Source: JANNRR01 sp031401675 (GTDB taxonomy: Bacteria > Pseudomonadota > Alphaproteobacteria > Rhodobacterales > Rhodobacteraceae). Taken from it: a DNA stretch of 64,000 bases. The notes below the pieces were generated by a model, which worked only from the letters and a program-made list of their open reading frames with translations, made no database searches and had not been told where the DNA came from. The position numbers were made by a program, and so were the translations under genes. The stretch lies in assembly GCA_031401675.1 (NCBI GenBank), contig JANNRR010000136.1, forward strand, positions 4,178 through 68,177, read 5' to 3'. Positions 51,472-59,481 of the stretch are shown piece by piece (positions within the stretch are counted from its first letter, which is position 1; each line of letters starts with the position of its first letter).

Positions 51472-51779
51472 CGCCGGGTCAGCGCGCCAAGCAACAGCCC
51501 GACGCCGGCAGCCAGACCCAACGCCATCAGCGGGTTGGCGGCCACCGCACTTTCAATCCGCGCCTCGGCCGAATGGCCCTTGCGGCTGGCATAGCTGACC
51601 GCCTCGGTCATTCCGTCCGACAGATCCCTGGCCATCGAATGGCCCTGTCGTCCGGCCGCCGCACCCAGTGACCCCGCCAGCTTCGACAGGTCCTCGCGCA
51701 GCAGGTCAAGCCGGCTGACCAGCGCGTCATAATCAGCGGCAGCAGCGGTGGATTTCGCAGTCGACGGGTCTTGTACCAT
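51468..51779 (-). CDS. DUF883 (ElaB/YqjD-type) membrane-anchored protein
   Basis: A 103-residue protein with an amphipathic helical N-terminal part (VSRLDLLREDLSKLAGSLG) and a C-terminal glycine-rich transmembrane anchor (AVAANPLMALGLAAGVGLLLGALTRR), as in ElaB/YqjD proteins, which tether ribosomes or inner-membrane complexes in stationary phase in Escherichia coli. The start at 51779 matches family size. It is translationally coupled to the holin-like gene. Confidence 0.78.
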   Translation of the reverse strand: MVQDPSTAKSTAAAADYDALVSRLDLLREDLSKLAGSLGAAAGRQGHSMARDLSDGMTEAVSYASRKGHSAEARIESAVAANPLMALGLAAGVGLLLGALTRR

Positions 51780-52206
51780 GTCAGTCTCCGGTTGTCGGGG
51801 GATGATTGCGCGCACATGGCCCGGATTGCCGCCGGGCCGCTCTGACATGGATCAGTATTGCAGCGGAATTCGGGTGCGGCTTCGTGACGCAGCCACCCCC
51901 GGATTCAAGCGCCGGCAAGAACATATCCCATAATTCATTGAAAATAATAATATATTTCAATACCCGTCGATCACGCGCCCGGGCAACCCGCCCGAAACTT
52001 CAACCCGCCCCGATGAAACAGCCGCAAAAACAACCTGCATCAGTATTCGCCCGCCGCATCCGGTGCAGGGTAGGTCAGCGACCGGATCCATGGTCGCAAT
52101 GTGTCGTCACGAGTGACGAAGGAACCCGCAAGATCCGCACAGTCCCTCCTCGTCCCTGCGGATGTAGCGGGTTCCAGTTTCCGACCGGGCAAGTCAGGAC
52201 GCCGTT
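51780..52206. other. 427-bp non-coding region with AT-rich palindrome and structured hairpins
   Basis: No credible gene is visible. Near the left is an AT-rich block with ATTGAAA (51937-51943) and TTTCAAT (51955-51961) as inverted arms, suitable as promoter or operator of the DUF883 operon. Near the right, 52104-52175 folds into strong hairpins, annotated separately. Confidence 0.6.
52104..52175. ncRNA. Candidate structured RNA: small hairpin plus two-tier hairpin with CCUCC loop
   Basis: Hairpin 1: TCGTCAC (52104-52110) and GTGACGA (52113-52119). Hairpin 2: outer arms GGAACCCGC (52121-52129) and GCGGGTTCC (52167-52175), a symmetric 3x3 internal loop, then inner arms ATCCGCA (52133-52139) and TGCGGAT (52157-52163). 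All arms are perfect. The 17-base terminal loop on the plus strand contains CCCTCCTC, which includes the anti-Shine-Dalgarno-like YCCUCCY core known from hairpin loops of CcsR/cuckoo small RNAs in Rhodobacter relatives. The same structure on the minus strand would be the 3' UTR of the Crp-like gene. Strand and expression are unknown. Confidence 0.45.
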
Positions 52207-52947
52207 TCACTTCAGCAACGGCCCGTCATGATCCAGGTAGGCCTTGTCGAAATCGGCCAGGGCGATAAGCCCGGCAAAGTCGTCAAAGGTCACGCGGCTT
52301 TTCTGAAAGGTCAGCAGGCCCATCTCGCGCAGTTGCCGCAGGACGCGGTTCACATGCACCGCGCTCAACCCCAATGCATCCGACAGCATGTATTGCGACA
52401 GCGGGCAATCATAGCCCTTGTCCGTTCCCAACCCCACCAGTTTCAGCCGCGCCCCCAGTTCCAACAGAAAATGCGCAGTGCGCTCCAGCGCGTTGCGCCG
52501 GCCAAGGCCGACCAGATGCTCGACAACCATCGCCTCATCGCGTGACGCGGCCCACAGCACGGCCGTAGCCAGCCGCGGCGTCCGGGTAAAGGCGTTCAGC
52601 AGATCGCTGGCCAGCACTTCCGACGCCTCGACGCTGGTGATCGGTTCGATGTTATGGTCAGCCGTGCGAAACAGCACCGACCGCAGCCCGAGAAAATCAC
52701 CCGGTATCTGGATATCCACAACCTGCCGCCCCCCGTCAGGCAGCAGCTTGTAGGAACAGACCCAACCTTCGGCCAGAATATAGGCCGCCCGGTCCGGCTG
52801 CCCTTCCAGAATCATGTCCTGGCCGGCGGCAAAGGTCCGGCGGCGGCGGTACCGATCTGACAGGACAGTCAGATCGGTGTCGGACAGGGCGACAAAGGCA
52901 CGCAGTTTGCGCGCCAGCGGGCTGTCCTGAATGGCCAAGGCGGTCAA
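52207..52947 (-). CDS. Crp/Fnr family transcriptional regulator
   Basis: A 246-residue regulator. An N-terminal cyclic-nucleotide-binding fold (about residues 20-130, AAGQDMILEGQPDRAAYILAEG) is joined by a long helix to a C-terminal winged helix with MLSDALGLSAVHVNRVLRQLREMGLL. It lacks the FNR cysteine cluster, so it is unlikely to sense oxygen through iron-sulfur; the effector is unknown. It is divergent from a small gene at 53124, with a strong inverted repeat between them. Confidence 0.85.
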   Translation of the reverse strand: MTALAIQDSPLARKLRAFVALSDTDLTVLSDRYRRRRTFAAGQDMILEGQPDRAAYILAEGWVCSYKLLPDGGRQVVDIQIPGDFLGLRSVLFRTADHNIEPITSVEASEVLASDLLNAFTRTPRLATAVLWAASRDEAMVVEHLVGLGRRNALERTAHFLLELGARLKLVGLGTDKGYDCPLSQYMLSDALGLSAVHVNRVLRQLREMGLLTFQKSRVTFDDFAGLIALADFDKAYLDHDGPLLK

Positions 52948-53070
52948 GTCTTCCAGTCCCCTTCGGATGGCGTGGTCGGTCCCTGCTTTCTGGTGACGAA
53001 AAATGTCGATCGCAACCTGTCACAGATCAGTCTCGCATAGTCTTTTCCCGGATACAAAAAAAACTGATCG

Positions 53071-53104
53071 CGCAGTCCGGCAGTGATTTCGCCGCCGGAC
53101 TGCG
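53071..53104. promoter_or_regulatory. 11-bp inverted repeat in a divergent promoter region
   Basis: CGCAGTCCGGC (53071-53081) and GCCGGACTGCG (53094-53104) pair perfectly around 12 bases. It lies between the Crp-like gene and the gene at 53124, ending a few bases before the latter's ribosome site. On the minus strand an 8-T run follows after 6-7 bases, so it could terminate or attenuate leftward transcription toward the Crp-like gene; as DNA it could be an operator. Confidence 0.55.
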
Positions 53105-53123
53105 GGCCAAAGGAAAGAACGTC

Positions 53124-53363
53124 ATGATCAACCCACCTTCTACAGCGTCCGGAAGTGCCGCCCTTTCGATCTGCGAGGCGCTGTTGCTGGCCCTGAATGA
53201 TCACAACATCCTGCCGGAACGCGAGATCGTCGGGATCCTGCGCGATGCCGCCATGGCGCATGAAAACGCGGCGACGGGTGACGGGCATACCATCCTGCAC
53301 ATCGAGGTGGCGGCCCTGATCAACGCGATCATCGACGGCGGCAATTCGGTGCGGCGGCGCTAG
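53124..53363 (+). CDS. Small conserved hypothetical protein
   Basis: A 79-residue, probably helical, soluble protein (SICEALLLALNDHNILPEREIVGILRDAAMAHEN, then ILHIEVAALINAIIDG). The sequence looks like a compact helical bundle and similar small proteins are common in alphaproteobacteria, but I know no function. An AGGAAAG ribosome site supports the start. It is divergent from the Crp-like regulator and may be its target. Confidence 0.65.
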   Translation: MINPPSTASGSAALSICEALLLALNDHNILPEREIVGILRDAAMAHENAATGDGHTILHIEVAALINAIIDGGNSVRRR

Positions 53364-53427
53364 GCGGATCTGGCCACAGGGGCCCCCGATCTGGTTGTCT
53401 GTCGCGCATGGGGTCGACGCACAGGAT

Positions 53428-53476
53428 CAAAAAGCACGAGCCTGCCAGACGATGGTGTCATCGCCGGACAGGCTCG
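53428..53476 (-). terminator. Intrinsic terminator after the DUF3309 gene
   Basis: On the minus strand, CGAGCCTG (53476-53469) pairs with CAGGCTCG (53444-53437), with an inner GATG/CATC pairing, followed by TGCTTTTTGAT. It lies 31 bp past the DUF3309 stop. Confidence 0.75.
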
Positions 53477-53507
53477 GGGTGTGGCGGACGAATTGGTCAG
53501 ACCGGGG

Positions 53508-53663
53508 TCAAAGTCGCCCGGTCAGGACCAGAATCAGGATGATCACCAGAATAAGCCCCAACCCGCCGCTGGGTCCGTAGCCCCAGCTGGCGCTGTGCCC
53601 CCAGTTCGGCAGCGCGCCGACCAGCAACAGGATGAGAATGACGATTAGAATGGTGCCGAGCAT
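53508..53663 (-). CDS. DUF3309 family membrane microprotein
   Basis: A 51-residue protein. A first helix MLGTILIVILILLLVGALP is followed by NWGHSASWGYGPSGGLG and a second helix LILVIILILVLTGRL; this helix-WGYGPSGG-helix layout is diagnostic of DUF3309. The function of the family is unknown; members are common in proteobacteria and often stress-linked. A GGAGG ribosome site lies 7 bases upstream of the ATG at 53663. Terminators flank it on both sides, so it is a monocistronic unit. Confidence 0.88.
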   Translation of the reverse strand: MLGTILIVILILLLVGALPNWGHSASWGYGPSGGLGLILVIILILVLTGRL

Positions 53664-53707
53664 CAGCGTAGCCTCCGGTCATAGCCCCGCAAGGGGAGAG
53701 TTTCAGG

Positions 53708-53734
53708 AAAAACGCCCGACCGGCAGGGTCGGGC
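53708..53734 (-). terminator. Intrinsic terminator after the secreted protein gene
   Basis: Minus-strand arms GCCCGACC (53734-53727) and GGTCGGGC (53721-53714) around a 5-base loop are followed by GTTTTTCC. It ends the transcript of the gene at 53814-54305. Confidence 0.8.
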
Positions 53735-53813
53735 ACCAGCAAGCCCGGCGTGGCAAGGCCCGCGCCTCAGCGGCGGTCGGGCATGACGCTCCGGACCAGA
53801 CCGGCGGATCGGC

Positions 53814-54305
53814 CTAGCGGTCCAGCCGCTCCACCACCGCGGTCGCGAACGCCTCGACCATTGCGATGTAATAGGCGTCGCTGCTGGCGGTCATCGTCGC
53901 CAGGTCCACTTCGGGCGGAAAGAAGGTCTTGGCCTGTTCGATGTTGACCGTCAGTTGATACGACGTGAGGCTTGTGGTGCCGGCCACATCGGTCAGGTGC
54001 ACATCGGCAACCAGCTTGGTGTCGGCCAGCCCGAGCGTTTCCTGAAAGGAATTGCTCAGTTCGAGTTCCGAAATGTCGATGGTCATCCGCATGCCTTCCG
54101 GGGCCATCCGGCCTTCAAGGCGCGTCGCCAGGGCGCTTTGCAGGTCTGCGGTGATCGTGGCATAGCGCGCCGCTGCAGCGGGGTTCGTCACCTCGTCCAG
54201 ATCGATCTCGACCACGATTTCCCGGACCAGCGAATCGTTGGCCGCAAAGGCGCCGCTTCCCAACAGCGCGGTGAACAGCGCAGGGACCAGCAAAGTGCGG
54301 TACAT
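53814..54305 (-). CDS. Predicted secreted/periplasmic protein of unknown function
   Basis: A 163-residue protein with a signal peptide (LLVPALFTALLGSGAFA then ANDS). The mature part is mixed alpha/beta with an acidic character (EIVVEIDLDEVTNPAAAARYATI, MRMTIDISELELSNSF, LTSYQLTVNIEQ). No family is recognised. A GGAG site precedes the ATG, and a clear terminator follows the stop, so it forms its own unit. Confidence 0.65.
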   Translation of the reverse strand: MYRTLLVPALFTALLGSGAFAANDSLVREIVVEIDLDEVTNPAAAARYATITADLQSALATRLEGRMAPEGMRMTIDISELELSNSFQETLGLADTKLVADVHLTDVAGTTSLTSYQLTVNIEQAKTFFPPEVDLATMTASSDAYYIAMVEAFATAVVERLDR

Positions 54306-54460
54306 GTCATTCTCCGATGTTTCGTGCGGATGTCATGGCGACATCTGCATCACCGGCCACACTAATCAGGCATCTGGCTCAGGACCGCTAACGTGGATCA
54401 GCGCCCGCCGGCCATATTTGCCGCCGCGTGGCCCGTGCCCCGTATCCGTGCCGGCAAGTT

Positions 54461-55159
54461 CTAGCGGCGCGCCGGCTGCAGCAGTCCGCGCTGCACCGCC
54501 GGACGCTCAAGGAACCGGTCCAGATAGGCCGGCACCTGCGCCAGATCACCCCAGCCGACCAGATCGCCCGCCTTGTAGAAATCGCGCAGCGACCGCAACC
54601 AGGGCGCAATGGCGATATCGGCGATGGAATAATTGCCGGTCACCCAGTCGCGTCCGGCAAGCTGTTTGTCCAGCACGCCCAGCAACCGCGCCGCCTCGGC
54701 CACATAGCGGGCCTTCGGGCGCGGGTCCTCGATGTCCTTCCCGGCGAAACAATGGAAGAATCCGACCTGTCCGAACATCGGCCCGATCCCGCCCATCTGG
54801 AACATCAGCCACTGGATCGTCTGCCAGCGCTCCGCCCCCGACCCGATCAGCTTGCCGGTCTTTTCCGCCAGATACAAAAGAATCGCGCCCGACTCGAACA
54901 GGGCCAGCGGCTTGCCGCCCGGCCCGTCCGGATCGATGATCGCGGGGATCTTGTTGTTGGGGTTCAGCGACAGGAACGCCGGGCTCATCTGGTCGTTGTT
55001 GGCAAAATCCACCAGATGTGCATCATAGGCCAACCCCAGCTCTTCCAGCGCGATCGACACCTTGACGCCGTTCGGCGTCGGCAACGAGTACAGCTGGATC
55101 GCCCCGTGCGTGCGCAGCGGCCAGCGCGCGGCAATCGGAAAAGCGGCAAGTTTGGTCAT
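54461..55159 (-). CDS. Glutathione S-transferase family protein (YghU/YfcG-like)
   Basis: A 232-residue GST. The thioredoxin-like domain has IQLYSLPTPNGVKVSIALEELGLAYDAH (TPNG in place of catalytic Ser/Cys, as in nu-class YfcG/YghU), NPNNKIPAIIDPD and LFESGAILLYLAEK (glutathione-binding Glu-Ser). The all-helical domain contains YSIADIAIAPWLRS. Nu-class members act as disulfide-bond oxidoreductases. Start 55159 matches the family. Divergent from mscL. Confidence 0.87.
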   Translation of the reverse strand: MTKLAAFPIAARWPLRTHGAIQLYSLPTPNGVKVSIALEELGLAYDAHLVDFANNDQMSPAFLSLNPNNKIPAIIDPDGPGGKPLALFESGAILLYLAEKTGKLIGSGAERWQTIQWLMFQMGGIGPMFGQVGFFHCFAGKDIEDPRPKARYVAEAARLLGVLDKQLAGRDWVTGNYSIADIAIAPWLRSLRDFYKAGDLVGWGDLAQVPAYLDRFLERPAVQRGLLQPARR

Positions 55160-55321
55160 CTGTGTCACGATTTCTGCGTCGGATTCTGTCAACTTCCCCC
55201 TTGTTGCATGGAAAAAACCGAGACAATACAGCGAAATGGGTGGTATTGCCTGTGCGCGCATGAACAAAACCAATCGCGGCGCAGGGAACAAAGCCACGGG
55301 CTTGAAAAGTAGGGACAAGAA

Positions 55322-55756
55322 ATGCTTCGTGAATTCAGAGACTTCATCGCCAAAGGCAACGTCATGGACCTTGCCGTCGGTATCATCATCGGTGCCGCCT
55401 TCACCGCCATCGTGTCGTCGCTGGTCGCCGATCTGATCAACCCGATCATCGGCCTGATCCTCGGCGGCGTCGACTTCACCAACATCTTTCTGGTGCTGAA
55501 GGGCGAGGTTGCCGCCGGCACGTCGCTGACGGCCGCACGGGAAGCCGGCGCCAACGTCTTCGCCATCGGTGCCTTCATCACCGCCATCATCAACTTCGTG
55601 ATCATCGCCTTTGTGGTGTTCATGCTGGTCAAGTTCGTGAACAAGATCAAGGATGCCGCCGTCAAAAAGGGCGAGCCCGCGCCTTCGGCCCCGACCGGCC
55701 CGACGCAGGAGCAGTTGCTTGCCGAGATCCGGGACGTGCTGAAAGCCCGCGCCTGA
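55322..55756 (+). CDS. mscL: Large-conductance mechanosensitive channel
   Basis: A 144-residue channel. It starts MLREFRDFIAKGNVMDLAVGIIIGAAFTAIVSSLVADLI (amphipathic N-helix and pore helix TM1 with the conserved Gly/Ala face), has a second helix AFITAIINFVIIAFVVFMLVKFVNKI and a charged C-terminal helix. The MscL pentamer opens on hypo-osmotic shock to release solutes. A hairpin terminator follows the gene, between it and the convergent ald gene. Confidence 0.96.
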   Translation: MLREFRDFIAKGNVMDLAVGIIIGAAFTAIVSSLVADLINPIIGLILGGVDFTNIFLVLKGEVAAGTSLTAAREAGANVFAIGAFITAIINFVIIAFVVFMLVKFVNKIKDAAVKKGEPAPSAPTGPTQEQLLAEIRDVLKARA

Positions 55757-55784
55757 TCAAAGGCTCGATACAGCCTGACAGATA

Positions 55785-55812
55785 CAAGGCCCGCCGGTTC
55801 CGACGGGCCTTG
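55785..55812. terminator. Hairpin between convergent mscL and ald
   Basis: CAAGGCCCG (55785-55793) and CGGGCCTTG (55804-55812) pair perfectly around a 10-base loop, followed by TGCATTT on the plus strand. The T-tract is weak, but its place between converging genes suggests shared termination. Confidence 0.6.
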
Positions 55813-55880
55813 TGCATTTCAGACCAGAGCCTTTGGCGTGGCCCCGGTTCGCGACCGGGAACGCCGCCCTGTCGTTGCGC

Positions 55881-56999
55881 CTACTTCTTCAGCGCCAGCG
55901 TCGGGGCCAGCACGTCGATCCCCAGCGCCTTGCCGACCGCGAAATAGGTCAGATGCCCGGCATGAGTGTTCAGCCCGTTCAACAGGTGCATGTCGTCTTC
56001 ACAGGCCTTGCGCCAGCCCTTGTCGGCCAGCGCCAGCATGAACGGCATCGTGGCATTGCCCAGTGCCAGGGTCGAGGTGCGGGCGACAGCGCCCGGCATG
56101 TTGGCCACGCAATAGTGCATGATCCCGTCAACCTCGTAGATCGGGTCTTCATGTGTCGTGGCGTGGCTGGTCTCGAAACAGCCGCCCTGATCGATCGCCA
56201 CATCGACGATCGCCGCCCCGGGCTTCATCGTCGACAATTGCGCCCGGCTGACCAGCTTGGGGGCCGCCGCCCCGGGGATCAGCACCGCTCCGATCACCAG
56301 ATCGGCCTGCGCCACCAGATCGGCCGTATTGCCTGCCGAGGCGTAAACCGTCCTGAAATCCCGGCCGAACACATCATCCAGATAGCGCATCCTGGGTAGC
56401 GACCGGTCCAGCACGGTGACATTCGCCCCCATCCCGGCGGCGATCTTGCCGGCATGGGTGCCGACAACGCCGCCACCGATCACCACGACCGTGGCCGGCA
56501 GCACCCCCGGCACCCCGCCCAGCAGCACGCCGCGTCCGCCGTTGGCCTTTTGCAACGTCCAGGCTCCGACCTGCGGTGCCAGCCGCCCGGCCACCTCGGA
56601 CATGGGCGCCAGCAGCGGCAAGCCGCCTGCGGCATCGGTTACCGTCTCATAGGCAATCGCCGTCACGCCGCTGCCCAACAGATCGCGGGTCTGCTCCGCA
56701 TCCGGGGCCAGATGCAGATAGGTGAACAGAATCTGCCCCTCGCGCAGGCGCTTGCGCTCGACCGCCTGCGGTTCCTTGACCTTCACGATCATGTCCGACG
56801 CCGCGAACACCTCCGCGGCGGTGGCGATGATCCGGGCCCCGGCGGCGATGTAATCGGCATCCGGAAACCCCGACCCGGCCCCGGCATTGGCCTCGATCAG
56901 CACCCCGTGGCCATGCGCCACCGCTTCGCGCGCCGCGTGCGGGGTGATGCCCACCCGGTATTCCTGGTTCTTGATTTCCTTGGGGCAGCCGATCTTCAT
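55881..56999 (-). CDS. ald: Alanine dehydrogenase
   Basis: A 372-residue NAD-dependent enzyme. It begins MKIGCPKEIKNQEYRVGITPHAAREAV, has the Lys of MIVKVKEPQ, the cofactor motif VVVIGGGVVGTHAGKIAAGMGANVTVLD, the catalytic His in LAPDAEQ-adjacent sequence (FTYLHLAPD), and VDVAIDQGGCFETSHATTHEDP. It converts alanine to pyruvate and ammonia reversibly. The divergent Lrp-type gene 137 bp away is the likely regulator. Confidence 0.96.
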   Translation of the reverse strand: MKIGCPKEIKNQEYRVGITPHAAREAVAHGHGVLIEANAGAGSGFPDADYIAAGARIIATAAEVFAASDMIVKVKEPQAVERKRLREGQILFTYLHLAPDAEQTRDLLGSGVTAIAYETVTDAAGGLPLLAPMSEVAGRLAPQVGAWTLQKANGGRGVLLGGVPGVLPATVVVIGGGVVGTHAGKIAAGMGANVTVLDRSLPRMRYLDDVFGRDFRTVYASAGNTADLVAQADLVIGAVLIPGAAAPKLVSRAQLSTMKPGAAIVDVAIDQGGCFETSHATTHEDPIYEVDGIMHYCVANMPGAVARTSTLALGNATMPFMLALADKGWRKACEDDMHLLNGLNTHAGHLTYFAVGKALGIDVLAPTLALKK

Positions 57000-57136
57000 G
57001 ATGTGATCCTCCTGGTTCGCGCCGAAGTATCCATCAGTCCCGGCGCAATTGCTTTGAAATGAAGGGTGGCATTAGCCCCTGTATTCGGTAGAATCTTCGC
57101 AGGATCGAACCATTCGTCGAAGAAATCACCGCCATC

Positions 57137-57595
57137 ATGGACCTTGACGCGACAGACCGCCGTATCCTGACCGTGTTGCAGCGACAGGGCCGGATGACCA
57201 ATGCCGAACTGTCGGACAATGTGAACCTGTCGCCTTCTGCCTGTCACCGCCGGGTGCAGCGGCTGGAGGCTGAGGGCTATATAAAGGACTACGTCGCCCT
57301 CCTCGATGCCCGAAAGCTTGGCCGCCCCACCACCGTCTTTGTCGAGATTACTCTGCAGGGTCAGGCCGATGAGGTGCTGGAGGCGTTCGAGCATGCGGTG
57401 AAACGCGTCCCCGACATTCTCGAATGTCACCTGATGGCCGGAACCGCCGATTACCTCTTGAAGGTCGTGGCGCAAGACACCGAAGACTTCGCCCGCATCC
57501 ACCGCCAGCACCTCGCCCGCCTGCCCGGCGTGGCACAGATGCATTCATCGTTTGCGCTGCGCACGGTGTTCAAAACCACGGCGATTCCTGTGTAA
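57137..57595 (+). CDS. Lrp/AsnC family transcriptional regulator (probable ald activator)
   Basis: A 152-residue regulator. An N-terminal winged helix (DLDATDRRILTVLQRQGRMTNAELSDNVNLSPSACHRRVQRLEAEGYI) is followed by the RAM effector-binding domain (FVEITLQGQADEVLEAFE and the CHLMAGTADYLLKVVAQD segment). It is divergent from ald, matching the AldR arrangement in which alanine-loaded Lrp-type protein activates ald. Control of ald is inference from position and family. Confidence 0.88.
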   Translation: MDLDATDRRILTVLQRQGRMTNAELSDNVNLSPSACHRRVQRLEAEGYIKDYVALLDARKLGRPTTVFVEITLQGQADEVLEAFEHAVKRVPDILECHLMAGTADYLLKVVAQDTEDFARIHRQHLARLPGVAQMHSSFALRTVFKTTAIPV

Positions 57596-57734
57596 GGCGA
57601 GGATCCACCCCACCGCTCCGGCCATTTCCACGCGCAATCCGGCTTCGGCCCGTCGCCGCCCGGCAAGCTGGCAGGACACTCCACCCCACGCGCGTACCCC
57701 ATCACTCTGTGCGAAACCTCCCTCCCGCAGCGGG

Positions 57735-57821
57735 AAATTCCTAAAAATTGGTTAACGCCTACACGATAACACATTGATATATATCAATAAAAAATTGTCT
57801 CACGGAGAGACGCTCAGCACC
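57735..57821 (-). terminator. Terminator-linked conserved element, copy C, with FNR-like palindrome
   Basis: On the minus strand, GTCTCTCCGTGAGAC (57814-57800) is followed by AATTTTTTATTG, terminating the EamA gene. The tail ATATCAATGTGTTA matches copies A and B, then diverges into GGCGTTAACCAATTTTTAGG. A perfect TTGAT-ATAT-ATCAA palindrome (57774-57787) sits at the junction. Confidence 0.75.
57774..57787. promoter_or_regulatory. FNR-type palindrome TTGAT-N4-ATCAA
   Basis: TTGATATATATCAA matches the FNR/FnrL consensus exactly. It lies downstream of both flanking genes (convergent Lrp and EamA), where a promoter is not expected, and inside the conserved element; it may be chance symmetry of the AT-rich tail or an unrecognised promoter. 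Confidence 0.35.
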
Positions 57822-57843
57822 GCATCCGGGCGTTTCCTGCGAT

Positions 57844-58752
57844 TCAATCCGACAGTGGGAATGCCGTGGCCTTCCGGACCCGCGCCCGCCACAGGGTGAA
57901 GATGCCGGCCAGGACCACGACAACGGTGCCAAGGGCGACATTGGGGCGCAGGACCTCGCCGAACAGGGTCAGGCCCAACACAGCGATGAACACCAGCTGC
58001 AGGTAGGCAAAAGGCTGCACCGCGCTTGCCTCGGACACCTCGTAGCATTTGATCAGCAGGTAGTGGGCGGCGCTGGCAAGGATGCAGAGCAGCAGCATCA
58101 ATCCCCAGTCCGGCGCGGTCATCCATTCCCAGGACCAGATGCCGATGACGGTCATGACGGCGGCCCCGATCGTACCTGTCCAGAAAAAGCTGACGGCGGC
58201 ACTGTCGCGGCGGGCGGCGTAACGGGTCAGCAGACTGTACATGGCAAAGCCGAAGGCACCGGCAAGCGGGATCAGGGCGTCGAGCGAAAACACGCCGTAG
58301 CCGGGCTGCAGGATGATCAGGATGCCGACAAAGCCGATGCCGATCGCCGACCAGCGCCGCCAACCGACGCGTTCGCCAAGAACCGGGCCGCTGAGGGCGG
58401 CAACCAGCAGCGGAAAGCAGGTGAAGACCGCGTGGCTTTCCACCAGACCCAGGCGGGTGAACGCCAGAACCAGCACGCAAACCTCGGTCACCAGCAACAG
58501 GCCGCGCAACAGATGCAGGCCGGGCTGCGTGGTTCGGGCCGCAACTTTCAGGCCGCCAGGCTGGCGCGCAGCCAGTGCCACGACAAAGGCGGCAAAGAAC
58601 CAGTAGCGGATCATCACCACCATCAGCACGTTGTATTCCTCGGCCAGATGCCGGGACAGCCCGTCCTGTAGCGCAAAGATGAAGGTGGTGGCGACCATCA
58701 GCCAGATGCCGAGCCGGGTGTTCTGTAGGGTTAGATTGGGCTGGGTCGTCAT
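57844..58752 (-). CDS. EamA/DMT family metabolite transporter
   Basis: A 302-residue polytopic protein with about ten transmembrane helices in two EamA repeats: GIWLMVATTFIFALQDGLSRHLAEE starts the first and LIPLAGAFGFAMYSLLTRYAA the second. GERVGWRRWSAIGIGFVGILIIL joins them. Members export amino acids or other metabolites; the substrate is unknown. ATG at 58752 overlaps the stop of mnmD (ATGA 58749-58752). A strong terminator follows. Confidence 0.87.
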   Translation of the reverse strand: MTTQPNLTLQNTRLGIWLMVATTFIFALQDGLSRHLAEEYNVLMVVMIRYWFFAAFVVALAARQPGGLKVAARTTQPGLHLLRGLLLVTEVCVLVLAFTRLGLVESHAVFTCFPLLVAALSGPVLGERVGWRRWSAIGIGFVGILIILQPGYGVFSLDALIPLAGAFGFAMYSLLTRYAARRDSAAVSFFWTGTIGAAVMTVIGIWSWEWMTAPDWGLMLLLCILASAAHYLLIKCYEVSEASAVQPFAYLQLVFIAVLGLTLFGEVLRPNVALGTVVVVLAGIFTLWRARVRKATAFPLSD

Positions 58753-59441
58753 GCTTGGTGCAGCCTGCCAACGGTCATGTGGCGCTTGGGGCCAAATCCG
58801 GGGCGACGCTGTACCTGAAATCCGGCGGCCTGCAAGGCGCGGCGGACATGGCCTGCGGCGGAATAGGTGGCAAAGCTGCCGCCGGGCGCGGTGTGGCGGG
58901 CGACTTCGGCCATCAGGGTCGCCGACCACATGTCGGGATTGCGGGTGGGCGCGAAGCCGTCAAGAAACCAGGCATCCGCAGCACCTTGCCAGCGCGGCAG
59001 TGTCTGGCCGGCATCGCCGATGCAGAGCGTGACATCGACGGGGCCAAGCGGAAAGCGGGTTTGGCCGCTATTCAAAGCGGCGAGCAGGGGTTGCGCCAGC
59101 GTCGCGAGGGACGGGAAGGCCTGCAGGGCGGTGGCGGTTTGACCGGCTGACAGCGGGAAGGCTTCGAAGCTGGTGAAGTGCAGCGCCCCTGGTCGATCGC
59201 ACGACTGCCAAAGGGCACAAGTGGCCAGAAGATTGAGGCCGGTGCCGAAGCCCAGTTCGGCGATGTGAAAGCCGGGGCGGAAGCGGGCCGGCAGGTCGTT
59301 GCCAGCGTGGAAGACATGGCCGGTTTCGGCAAGGCCGCCCTGCAGCGAGAAGTAGGGGTCGCCGAAGCGGGTCGAGACCGGGATCAGTCCGGCCTCGGTC
59401 CGGGTCCAGGTAAGCTCGGGCTGCTGGTTTCGATCTGGCAT
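58749..59441 (-). CDS. mnmD: tRNA (mnm5s2U34)-methyltransferase MnmD
   Basis: A 230-residue SAM methyltransferase (DUF752/MnmC N-domain type). Seen are TRFGDPYFSLQGGLAETGHVFHAGNDL, the SAM loop HIAELGFGTGLNLLAT and DAWFLDGFAPTRNPDMWSATLM. In E. coli this domain is the first half of bifunctional MnmC and completes mnm5s2U at tRNA position 34. Here it is a single-domain gene, and a gene for the FAD half runs divergently 40 bp away. Start 59441 excludes a non-conserved extension. Confidence 0.88.
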   Translation of the reverse strand: MPDRNQQPELTWTRTEAGLIPVSTRFGDPYFSLQGGLAETGHVFHAGNDLPARFRPGFHIAELGFGTGLNLLATCALWQSCDRPGALHFTSFEAFPLSAGQTATALQAFPSLATLAQPLLAALNSGQTRFPLGPVDVTLCIGDAGQTLPRWQGAADAWFLDGFAPTRNPDMWSATLMAEVARHTAPGGSFATYSAAGHVRRALQAAGFQVQRRPGFGPKRHMTVGRLHQA

Positions 59442-59481
59442 ATGGCGTAGGTCGCTGAAAGCGGCGGCAGGGGCAAGCGGA

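Noticed and set aside
51806..52231. A 141-codon plus-strand open frame across the gap before the Crp-like gene
   Set aside because: No ribosome site, low-complexity Arg/Pro content, and it crosses the structured hairpins; judged non-coding.
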